Shown here piece after piece: positions 26,688 to 33,780 of a DNA stretch of 34,388 nt. Within the stretch, counting starts at the first letter, position 1; each line of letters starts with the position of its first letter. A model generated the notes under the pieces. That model was not told where the DNA came from. It did not search any database and worked only from the letters and a program-made list of their open reading frames with translations. The stretch lies in the NCBI GenBank assembly GCA_937922795.1, contig CALAJK010000046.1, forward strand, positions 1-34,388, read 5' to 3'. A program made the translations under genes and the position numbers. Source of the stretch: an uncultured Anaerolineae bacterium. GTDB lineage: Bacteria > Chloroflexota > Anaerolineae > Aggregatilineales > Phototrophicaceae.

Positions 26688-28007
26688 ATGAAGGGGATAC
26701 CGTGGTGGTGGCTGGGTATAGGATTTCTGCTGTTCCTTGGGTTTGTGCCAGCGGCGGCGCAAGAGCCGTTAGTTTCAACCCCGGCGACTGAGCAGGAGCC
26801 GACGTCGGCAATCCAATGGATGGAGCTGCTGTACCGGCGTATTGAGGCCGAAGGGCTGTCAGCGCCCGCCGCCTCACGCGTGTATGGCTACGCCGGGGTG
26901 ACGCTGTACGAGGCAGTGCGCCCAGGCATCCCGGACTCGTTCAGCACAGCCCGGCAGTTGAACGAGCTGCAAGCAGTGCCGCAGCCTGATTTGACCCAGG
27001 AATACGACTGGCCAACGGCCGCCAACGGCGCGATGCGGCGGCTGCTGTTGGGGCTGCTCTCGCCCGACTCGGCGCGCGAGATTGATCTGCTGTACCAGAC
27101 GCAGAAGAATGACCGCGCGCGCCGGGTCTCAGCCGAAGTGATCGAACGGTCGCTGGCCTTTGGCGAGTCGGTTGCCGATGCGATTCTGACCTGGGCCTCT
27201 TATGACCGGTACGAAACGACGCGCGATCTGCCCTACGAGCTGCCGACGGGCGATCCCAGCCTGTGGGTGCCGACGACGCCGGGCACTGTGCCGATCGAGC
27301 CGCATTGGGGGCGGCTGCGGCCGTTCTCGCTGTACTACGCGGATAGCTGCGCGGTGCCGCTGCGCATGCCGTTCAGCACCGAGCCGAACTCAACCTTTTA
27401 CCAGCAGGCGATGGAAGTCGTGAAGATCAGCCAGCAGTTGACGCCGGAGCAGAAGGAGACGGTTCAGTTCTGGGTCGATTCGCCGGCGAGCACCGGCACG
27501 CCAGCCGGCCACTGGGTGCTCATCCAGAACCAGTTGGCCGAAGTCCTGGATCTGAAGCTCGACATGACAGCCATGATGTATGCGCTGACGAATATCGCGA
27601 TGGCCGATGCGTTCATCTCCTGCTGGTCGCTGAAGTATCAGCAGCCGCTGCTGCGTCCGGTGACTTACATCCAGCGCTACATTGACCCCGGCTGGACGGC
27701 GCTGGTCGAGACACCGCCGTTCCCTGAGTATCCATCAGGGCACTCAGTCGTCTCTTCCGCCGCCGCCGAAGTGCTGACGACCATGTTCGGGACGGTCGCC
27801 TTCACCGATCGTTCAGGGCGGATGCATGGCTTCGCCGATCGCTCCTACACGTCGATCGAGGCCGCAGCTTACGAGGCGTCCATCTCGCGGCTGTACGGCG
27901 GCATCCATTACCGGGTGGGGATGGAGAACGGCATCCGTCAGGGGCAGTGCGTGGGCCAGAACGTGCTCAAGTTTGTCCGGCTGCGGCCGATTCCGCAGGG
28001 CGAATAG
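26688..28007 (+). CDS. Secreted vanadium-dependent haloperoxidase-like / PAP2-superfamily protein
   Basis: This 439-residue protein has a signal peptide (hydrophobic 6-20, likely cleavage after PAAA at 24). The conserved vanadate/phosphate-site residues are all present: K316 and R323 (KYQQPLLRP), S350-G351-H352 (EYPSGHSV), and R401 with H407 (SRLYGGIHYR). The fold is shared by vanadium haloperoxidases and acid phosphatases, so oxidation of halides or phosphomonoester hydrolysis are both possible. Proteins of this length and spacing are usually named haloperoxidases. ATG at 26688 has AAGGAG eight bases upstream. It is the last gene of the plus-strand operon and ends seven bases from the convergent mgsA. 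Its link to the DNA-repair genes is unclear. Confidence 0.82.
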   Translation: MKGIPWWWLGIGFLLFLGFVPAAAQEPLVSTPATEQEPTSAIQWMELLYRRIEAEGLSAPAASRVYGYAGVTLYEAVRPGIPDSFSTARQLNELQAVPQPDLTQEYDWPTAANGAMRRLLLGLLSPDSAREIDLLYQTQKNDRARRVSAEVIERSLAFGESVADAILTWASYDRYETTRDLPYELPTGDPSLWVPTTPGTVPIEPHWGRLRPFSLYYADSCAVPLRMPFSTEPNSTFYQQAMEVVKISQQLTPEQKETVQFWVDSPASTGTPAGHWVLIQNQLAEVLDLKLDMTAMMYALTNIAMADAFISCWSLKYQQPLLRPVTYIQRYIDPGWTALVETPPFPEYPSGHSVVSSAAAEVLTTMFGTVAFTDRSGRMHGFADRSYTSIEAAAYEASISRLYGGIHYRVGMENGIRQGQCVGQNVLKFVRLRPIPQGE

Positions 28008-28014
28008 CGCCGCG

Positions 28015-28404
28015 TCACAGCGCGCGCGGTGAGATGATGAAGCTGGCGGTGGCCGCGTTGGTCGCCAGCGGCACGTTGTGCACGTTGCAGATGCGCAGCA
28101 AACTCTGGATATCGGGGTCGTGGGGATGTTTGCCCAATGGGTCGACGAAAAAGAACACGGCCTCGATCTCCCCTTCTGCGACCTTGGCGGCGATCTGCGC
28201 GTCCCCACCCATCGGGCCGGACAGCATCTGTTGGACTTCCAGGCCGCATTTCTCGCGCAGGAGCTGGCCGGTGGTGCGTGTAGCCACCAGCTCGTAGCGT
28301 TGAAGCACGGGTTTATGGGCCAGGGCGAACGCCACCATGTCGGCTTTCTTGCCGTCGTGCGCGATCAGCGCCAGCGTTTTGGGTTGGTCAGCCAAGTCAA
28401 TCAC
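28015..28404 (-). CDS. mgsA: Methylglyoxal synthase
   Basis: This 129-residue enzyme converts dihydroxyacetone phosphate to methylglyoxal and inorganic phosphate. Family motifs are intact: IAHDGKKADM near the N-terminus, TRTTGQLL, SGPMGGDAQI with the catalytic Asp D68, and DPLGKHPHDPDI with H95. The characterised family is strongly inhibited by phosphate, so it acts when phosphate is scarce. GTG at 28404 overlaps the stop of the glycosyltransferase gene (GTGA), so translation is coupled. It is the last gene of the PHP-GT4-mgsA operon, which carries PhoP-like direct repeats in its promoter. Confidence 0.95.
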   Translation of the reverse strand: MIDLADQPKTLALIAHDGKKADMVAFALAHKPVLQRYELVATRTTGQLLREKCGLEVQQMLSGPMGGDAQIAAKVAEGEIEAVFFFVDPLGKHPHDPDIQSLLRICNVHNVPLATNAATASFIISPRAL

Positions 28405-29702
28405 CGTCCTCGGAACAGCGCCGGCAGTGGGATATTCAGCCCGACGGCCGGGATCAGGCGTTTGAAACGCGCGTTGAGTCGCACCGCTTCGGCATAGTAG
28501 CGCTCAAGCTGAGCCATCACCGCGCTCCAGGGCTGGCGCTCGGCAGCGCGGCGAGCGTTGCGCGCCAGCCGCAGCCGCAGCTTGGGGTGGTCGCGCAGCC
28601 GAACCGCGGCGGCCGCAAATGCCTGTGGGTCGTCGGGACAGGTGTATCCGGTGCGTTTGTTCTCCACCAGATCGGCTGCGCCGCCCTGGTTGATGACCAC
28701 GCACGGCAGGCCGGAAGCCATCGCTTCCTGTACCACCTGGCCGAAGGTCTCGCACGGGCCGGTGAACATGAATACGTCAGCGCTGGCATAGGCGTGGGAC
28801 AGGTCGTCTCCGTACAGGTAGCCCATGAAGTGCGTGCCAGTGCCGGCGAACAACCGCTCGAGCTCGGTTCGCTGCGCGCCATCGCCGACGATCGTCAGGG
28901 CGACGCCGGGGGTGCGCGCCACCTCCAACAGCAGATCGACCCGCTTTTCGGGGGCTAGCCGTCCGACGTACAGACACAGCAGGCTGTCAGGGCTGCGGCC
29001 GTTCAGCAGGCGCTCGCGCCAGGCGGGTGATCGGTGGCGTGGATGGAACCGCTGGCCGTTGACGCCACGTCCCCAGCGGCGCAGCCGGTGATAACCCCAA
29101 CTGCGGAGCTGGCGCAGCGTGTAATTGGAAGGGACGAGGTTGAGATGGCAGCCGTTATGGATGTAGCGCAGCCAGTCGCGTGCCGGCTGCGCCAGGAAAT
29201 GCCAGCCGTAGTGATGGGCGTAGGTCGGCAGGTCGGTCTGGTAATTGGCGACGATCGGCAGCCCGCGCCGGCGCCCCGCCAGCATGCCCGAAATGGACAG
29301 CACCGCCGGGCTGAACAGATGGATGAGGTCGGGCTGGAAAGCGTCGAGATAGCTGCTGACGATCGGCACTGGCAGCGCCACCCGCGTTTCGGGCGCAACT
29401 GGGACGCCCAGCGACGGCAGCGGAATGACCCGCGCGCCGGCGATAGAAGTGGGGGCGATATCCGGCGCGAACACCAGCACTTCACGCCCGGTGCGCACCA
29501 GATGATGTAAGGTGAGGTAAGCCGTTTTTGAGACGCCGTCTACTTTGGGCAGGAACGCCTCAGCGAAGATGGCAACCCGTTTGACTGGAGCCAGCTTCAG
29601 CGCAGGGTCGGGCGGGTCGAAGGCATACTCGTCCCCAAAAACCCGCTCAAGGTCCGTCGGATTGAGCTGGGTGAGACTTTCAAATAGTCGGTTATGGGCC
29701 AT
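28401..29702 (-). CDS. GT4 glycosyltransferase (MgtA/SQD2-like)
   Basis: This 433-residue GT-B enzyme has an N-terminal acceptor domain beginning at about residue 42 (RVAIFAEAFLPKVDGVSKT) and a C-terminal donor domain with YVGRLAPEKRVDLLLE. The E-x7-E motif is E318 to E326 in ETFGQVVQE. The PKVDGVSKT and GPCETFGQ patterns are those of glycolipid mannosyl/sulfoquinovosyl transferases such as MgtA, PimB and SQD2. Donor and acceptor are not determined by sequence. An unusual 40-residue leader precedes the fold. ATG at 29702 has GAGGGGG five bases upstream. Its first 105 bases overlap the end of the PHP gene in another frame, and its stop overlaps mgsA. Confidence 0.88.
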   Translation of the reverse strand: MAHNRLFESLTQLNPTDLERVFGDEYAFDPPDPALKLAPVKRVAIFAEAFLPKVDGVSKTAYLTLHHLVRTGREVLVFAPDIAPTSIAGARVIPLPSLGVPVAPETRVALPVPIVSSYLDAFQPDLIHLFSPAVLSISGMLAGRRRGLPIVANYQTDLPTYAHHYGWHFLAQPARDWLRYIHNGCHLNLVPSNYTLRQLRSWGYHRLRRWGRGVNGQRFHPRHRSPAWRERLLNGRSPDSLLCLYVGRLAPEKRVDLLLEVARTPGVALTIVGDGAQRTELERLFAGTGTHFMGYLYGDDLSHAYASADVFMFTGPCETFGQVVQEAMASGLPCVVINQGGAADLVENKRTGYTCPDDPQAFAAAAVRLRDHPKLRLRLARNARRAAERQPWSAVMAQLERYYAEAVRLNARFKRLIPAVGLNIPLPALFRGR

Positions 29703-30331
29703 GATACCCCCTCTGCAGCCGTATGCCCGTGCAGCAGCGCCTGGCGTAAATCTTCGGCGGTGTGCCCCGCGAACCGCGTGATGCCGCAGCCGATCGCGCT
29801 CAGGGTGTGCGCGTCGCTGCTGCCAGTGACGGGCAGCGGCAAGCAGCGGCTAATGCGGCGCGCTAAAACGTTGTTGCCCGGGGTCATCGTGCCAGCGTTG
29901 TATACTTCGATGGCGTCAATTCCCCAAGATAGTAACACCTGAGGCTGGCGCAGGTAACGCTGAAGATGACGGCCGGCGATCATGACCTCGCCGGGATGCG
30001 CTAGGACGGCGAAGCCGCCCTGTTCGTGGATGGCGGCGGCCGTTTCAGCTACGGATAGACCTTTAGGGATCGGCTGCGTCACCCACAGTCCCAACACATG
30101 CCCTTCAACAGCCGTCACTTCCACGCCTGGCAGGATGTCGAAAGGGTAGCGATGGCGTTCCTCATAAGCCCACAGGCTGGCATCGAGCACATCGTGATCG
30201 GTGATAGCGATCACATCGAGATGCCGGCGGCGAGCGACAGACTCTAATACTTGTGCGGCGGTGGCCAGGCCATCGCTGGCGCGAGTGTGCAGGTGCAGGT
30301 CAGCGCGTCCGGTGAGCAGTTGATTATCCAC
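29597..30331 (-). CDS. PHP-domain metal-dependent phosphoesterase
   Basis: A 244-residue protein with the PHP metal-binding motifs in order: DLHLHTRASDG (11-21), ITDHD, GVEVTAVEG, AHPGE and SSDAH. Relatives hydrolyse phosphomonoesters such as 3',5'-bisphosphonucleotides or act on nucleic acid ends. I chose GTG at 30331 because the fold begins ten residues later; the earlier frame opens only with a TTG and its extra 43 residues cross the promoter and direct repeats. The ribosome site (AGGA, ten bases upstream) is modest. The last 35 residues overlap the glycosyltransferase gene, a long overlap that is real unless one end is misassigned. It is the first gene of the PHP-GT4-mgsA operon. Confidence 0.85.
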   Translation of the reverse strand: MDNQLLTGRADLHLHTRASDGLATAAQVLESVARRRHLDVIAITDHDVLDASLWAYEERHRYPFDILPGVEVTAVEGHVLGLWVTQPIPKGLSVAETAAAIHEQGGFAVLAHPGEVMIAGRHLQRYLRQPQVLLSWGIDAIEVYNAGTMTPGNNVLARRISRCLPLPVTGSSDAHTLSAIGCGITRFAGHTAEDLRQALLHGHTAAEGVSWPITDYLKVSPSSIRRTLSGFLGTSMPSTRPTLR

Positions 30332-30366
30332 GGCAATTTTATCCTGGTTGACTAGTCGTCTATGTG

Positions 30367-30409
30367 ATTTTAGTCTTTGAAGAATAAGACACGAATAAGG
30401 GATGAATAA
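30367..30409 (-). promoter_or_regulatory. PhoB/PhoP-like triple direct repeat and -10 box of the PHP-GT4-mgsA operon
   Basis: Three perfect GAATAA hexamers (plus strand; TTATTC on the minus strand) start at 30382, 30393 and 30404, exactly 11 bp apart with 5-base spacers. On the minus strand the last repeat ends nine bases before TAAAAT (30372-30367), a good -10. No -35 is present; the repeats occupy that place. This is the layout of activator sites for OmpR/PhoB-family regulators such as Bacillus PhoP, which bind 11-bp direct repeats. The regulator itself is not in the window. The site also lies about 55 bases upstream of the M23 peptidase gene. Confidence 0.65.
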
Positions 30410-30455
30410 AAGCCTGCGAAAACCGCCCGGCTCAGCGCCCGCCAGCGGTCTGGAG

Positions 30456-30461
30456 TACAAT
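30456..30461 (+). promoter_or_regulatory. Candidate -10 box of the M23 peptidase gene
   Basis: TACAAT lies two bases before the GTG at 30464. If used, transcription would start near the ATG at 30470 and give a leaderless mRNA. Against this, GGAG at 30452-30455 is well placed as a ribosome site for GTG 30464, and no -35 is seen. Confidence 0.3.
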
Positions 30462-30463
30462 GT

Positions 30464-31420
30464 GTGGCCATGGGGCGTGTGGCAGCTGTCAGTTGGCGAT
30501 TCGTCTTGTGTCTGTCAGGGTTGGGCGCGATGATCCTGGCTGTGATCGTTTTGGCCGATATGGCCGGCGGTCTAGGGATGCGGCGCGACGGGCGGCAGTG
30601 GCTGGAACTGGCTGTTTCGACACCACTGAGAGCGGAGATCGGATCGGAACGGATTGGGCGCATCATCTACCTGGGAATAGCGGATTCTGGCAGCGATCCC
30701 AAACGTGAACCGCCGGCGAACCCTGACTTCGCCGCCCGCGCCGTCGGCGAGCCGCGTCCCGTCAGCGCGCTGCTGCCGCGCGCTGTGGGCGGACAGCTGG
30801 CATTGGAGCCGACTGGGGAGCCGACGGCATTGAGTCTACTTCCGACTTCGCCGCCCGCGCCGTCGACCGCAGCGATGACGCCGACAGCGGTATTCGCGCC
30901 GCCGACGGCCGCCGTTCTACCTTCGATCACGCCATCGCCGATTATTACGTCGACGCCGACTATCACACCAACGCCGACCGACGACTTGGTCGCCACGGTG
31001 GTCGCTTTCGCGGCGCAGGTGACTCCGGAAGTCCTGCCGGAGGCGTGCGCGCCCAGGGGGTGGCCAGTAGTCGGCAGCTTGGTACAGCGCTTTCATGCGC
31101 GGCACAGCGGCGTAGACTTGACGGTTCCCTCAGGGACGCCGGTGCTGGCGACGCACAGCGGCGTGATCACCTGGGCGGGCTGGAATGTGTACGGTTACGG
31201 CAACCTGGTGATTGTGCAAAACGGTGCGTTCATCACATACTATGCGCATCTGACAGCGCCTAATGTGGCGGTGGGTGACTGGGTGCTGCGCGGGACGATC
31301 ATCGGCTGGAGCGGCAGCACTGGCCGCAGCAGCGGCCCGCACGTCCACTATGAGACGCGCATTGACGATGTGCCGGTGGACCCGGAGTCGTTTGAAAGCT
31401 CCGGTGAACGATCTTGCTGA
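30464..31420 (+). CDS. Membrane-anchored M23 (LytM) peptidase
   Basis: A 318-residue protein with one N-terminal TM helix or uncleaved signal (about 12-33). An extracytoplasmic stretch follows, ending in a Thr/Pro/Ser-rich linker (about 119-173), and then an M23 zinc peptidase domain (about 200-305). Zinc ligands are intact: H214 and D218 in RHSGVDL, and H293 and H295 in GPHVHYE. The family cleaves peptide cross-links in peptidoglycan, or binds cell wall. GTG at 30464 is favoured by GGAG eight bases upstream; ATG at 30470 is the alternative. It is divergent from the PHP operon, and the 11-bp direct repeats lie between them. Confidence 0.88.
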   Translation: MAMGRVAAVSWRFVLCLSGLGAMILAVIVLADMAGGLGMRRDGRQWLELAVSTPLRAEIGSERIGRIIYLGIADSGSDPKREPPANPDFAARAVGEPRPVSALLPRAVGGQLALEPTGEPTALSLLPTSPPAPSTAAMTPTAVFAPPTAAVLPSITPSPIITSTPTITPTPTDDLVATVVAFAAQVTPEVLPEACAPRGWPVVGSLVQRFHARHSGVDLTVPSGTPVLATHSGVITWAGWNVYGYGNLVIVQNGAFITYYAHLTAPNVAVGDWVLRGTIIGWSGSTGRSSGPHVHYETRIDDVPVDPESFESSGERSC

Positions 31421-31498
31421 ACCAGAGACGACAGCGGCGGCTGAGGGCGCGCCCGATGTAGGCTGAAAGGGCGATACCGGCCAGCCGGTCATTGGCCT

Positions 31499-31504
31499 TA
31501 CAAT
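31499..31504 (+). promoter_or_regulatory. Candidate -10 box of the membrane kinase gene
   Basis: TACAAT lies 30 bases before the ATG at 31534, the same hexamer used elsewhere in the window. No -35 is visible. Just upstream, GGCCA and TGGCC (31479-31497) form a weak 5-bp hairpin that could end the M23 transcript. Confidence 0.35.
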
Positions 31505-31533
31505 GTTTGCAGGGAGGCGAGGGAGAGACATGC

Positions 31534-33771
31534 ATGAGCGCTGAATCACCAGCTTATCCGCCGCCGCGATCTCTGCACTGGCGGCTGACGCTGCCTGTGT
31601 TCGTGGTCGTGTTGACGGCTGCCATCGTTGGCGCTTATCTGTGGGTGCGGACGACCGCCGGCGGGCTGGATGTGCCGCAGATGAACCTCTTGCAGCAGGG
31701 TATCCAGGCGACCGGCGCGCGCGCCAATGCCCTATTTGAGCGCCAGCGTCGAGAAGCGCAGCGGATTGCGCTCACCGTTGGCGTGGCGGAACTCATGCGG
31801 CGCGGCCAGGCGCAGGCCTTGGATGAAATTTTGCGCGGGCCGGCGCGCCTGAGCGACCTGGATGGGATCATCCTGACCGACACTCAAGGGCGGGAAATCC
31901 TGAGTCTGCTGCGCGTCAGCGGCGCTGACGGAGTCGATTACACGGCCAGCACCGGGTCTGATCTCAGTCAGGAACCTCTCATCGAGGTGTTGAAGTCGGG
32001 AAGCGCGGCGGCGGGCTGGGTGCGCACGCCGGAGGGGCTGCTGCTGGTCACTGGCGCGCCGGTCTTCCAACGCGGGGCGCGCGTGGGGATCGCGCTGGTG
32101 GGGCAGCGGATCGCGGTGGTGATGGCCGAGCTGCACAACAGCGCCGTCGTCCATATGGCCTTGTTTGGGCCGGATGGGCAGCTCCTGGCCACATCGCTGC
32201 CGCTGCAGACGGCGACGATCGCCGCTCTGGCCGCCGTTCCAGACGATCTGCCCGACCAACTGCTGCGCCCTGAACAAGCGGTGGTGCGGCCGGTGGTCTT
32301 GGATGGCCAGGCGTATCTGGCAGCGTATGTGCCGTTCTGGTTTGGCGATGCGCCTCAGGGATGGGTCGCGGCGCTGCTTCCGGACTCGCTGCCGGTTCTG
32401 ACGGAAGCCGCCCGCCATGCGTCCGCGCTGGTGATGGCGGCGTTAGTGGGCGCGGTGGTCATTGTGATGTTTGTCGCTGTTGGCTCGTTGGCCAGCCGAG
32501 CTAGGCAGGTAGCTCAGACGGCGACGGCGCTGGCGGCGGGTCAGATGACTGCTCGCACCGGCATGAAGCCGCATGATACGATCGGCGCGATCGGCCATGC
32601 GCTCGACCGCTACGCGGATGCGGTGCAGCAGCGCCAGGATGCGCTTCGACTGACGCTGCGCCGTCATCGGCGCGAAGTCGAGCATCTGCTGTCGGTGCTG
32701 GAGGCGCTGCCGGACGGTGTCATCGTGCAGGACGCTGATGGCCGGGTGATGTTGATGAACGAAGTGGCCAAGAAGCTGCTGGGTTCACAGCGCGTCCTGC
32801 GTGGGGCGACGCTCAACGATTTGACCGCGGTCGTCACTGATGTATTGGGGGCATCGCTGGCTCCAGGCGTGTACGCTTTGGGCGATCCGCAGCGCGTGGA
32901 GCTGGACGGCAAAATGCTGCAGGCGCGCGCCGCAGCGCTGACCGATCTGGCCGAGCAGCGCGTGGGGACGGTCATCATGCTGCGTGACGTCACGGAAGAG
33001 GTGCGGCGCGAGCGCGCCCGCGAGGCGCTGTTTGGGCGGGTTCACCAGGAAGTGCAGCAGCCGATGGCCGAGCTGCTGTACGCCGAGACTCGGCGCAATC
33101 CAGATGCGGCGCTGCCCCGCGCGCTGGCGCGCCATGCGGTCGCATTGCAGAAGTTGATCGTCGAGATGCGCGAGCTCAGCCTGACCGATGCGCCGGCCTT
33201 CCGCGACGGCCAGCGCGCCATCTTGTTGGACACGCTGATGTGGACGATTGCCAACGAATGGCGTCAAATCGCCCAGGCGGCCAATCTGGAACTGGAAGTC
33301 GTGATCGAACGCCAGGGGCTGTATATTTTGGGCGATGAGCGGCGTCTCCGTTGGGCGATTGGCAACCTGGTTGATAATGCGATCAAGTACACTCCGCCGG
33401 GCGGCAAACTGGCGTTGGAAGTGCGCGGCGAGGACGGCGGCCGGGCGCTCGTGCGCGTCCGTGACACGGGCGTTGGCATTTCGCCGGAAGATCTGCCCCA
33501 TGTGTTCACGCGGTTCTTCCGCGGCAAGCCAGTGACCGCCGGCGGGCGGGTCATCCGAGTGCCAGGCGCTGGGCAGGGGCTGACGCTGGCGCGGCAGGTG
33601 ATCGAGGCGCATGGGGGCAGCATCGACATCCTCAGCCAGCCGGGCCAGGGGACGACAGTCAATTTCACGCTGCCGCTGACCGCGCCAGTTCATCTATCGC
33701 TGCCGCGGCTGCCCGACGATATGGATGGGGAGACGGTTCCGCTGCCGCGCAGCGCCGGTCGGGCTCAATAG
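31534..33771 (+). CDS. Membrane sensor histidine kinase with an altered H-box
   Basis: This 745-residue protein has TM1 (about 18-37), a ~255-residue extracytoplasmic sensor that looks Cache-like, TM2 (about 296-320), HAMP, a PAS domain (about 385-490; GVIVQDADGRVMLMN), a dimerisation helix region and a HATPase domain. The ATPase boxes are intact (VDNAIKYTPPGG, DTGVGIS, GAGQGLTLA). The H-box reads VHQEVQQPM (503-511). Aligned to SHELRTPM of the kinase at 15757, the phospho-His position is Q505 and a His is one place earlier (H504). Autophosphorylation is therefore doubtful. ATG at 31534 with GGAG eight bases upstream is preferred over an upstream TTG. No receiver gene adjoins it; a Nudix gene follows after nine bases. 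Confidence 0.88.
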   Translation: MSAESPAYPPPRSLHWRLTLPVFVVVLTAAIVGAYLWVRTTAGGLDVPQMNLLQQGIQATGARANALFERQRREAQRIALTVGVAELMRRGQAQALDEILRGPARLSDLDGIILTDTQGREILSLLRVSGADGVDYTASTGSDLSQEPLIEVLKSGSAAAGWVRTPEGLLLVTGAPVFQRGARVGIALVGQRIAVVMAELHNSAVVHMALFGPDGQLLATSLPLQTATIAALAAVPDDLPDQLLRPEQAVVRPVVLDGQAYLAAYVPFWFGDAPQGWVAALLPDSLPVLTEAARHASALVMAALVGAVVIVMFVAVGSLASRARQVAQTATALAAGQMTARTGMKPHDTIGAIGHALDRYADAVQQRQDALRLTLRRHRREVEHLLSVLEALPDGVIVQDADGRVMLMNEVAKKLLGSQRVLRGATLNDLTAVVTDVLGASLAPGVYALGDPQRVELDGKMLQARAAALTDLAEQRVGTVIMLRDVTEEVRRERAREALFGRVHQEVQQPMAELLYAETRRNPDAALPRALARHAVALQKLIVEMRELSLTDAPAFRDGQRAILLDTLMWTIANEWRQIAQAANLELEVVIERQGLYILGDERRLRWAIGNLVDNAIKYTPPGGKLALEVRGEDGGRALVRVRDTGVGISPEDLPHVFTRFFRGKPVTAGGRVIRVPGAGQGLTLARQVIEAHGGSIDILSQPGQGTTVNFTLPLTAPVHLSLPRLPDDMDGETVPLPRSAGRAQ

Positions 33772-33780
33772 GGGCGAAGT

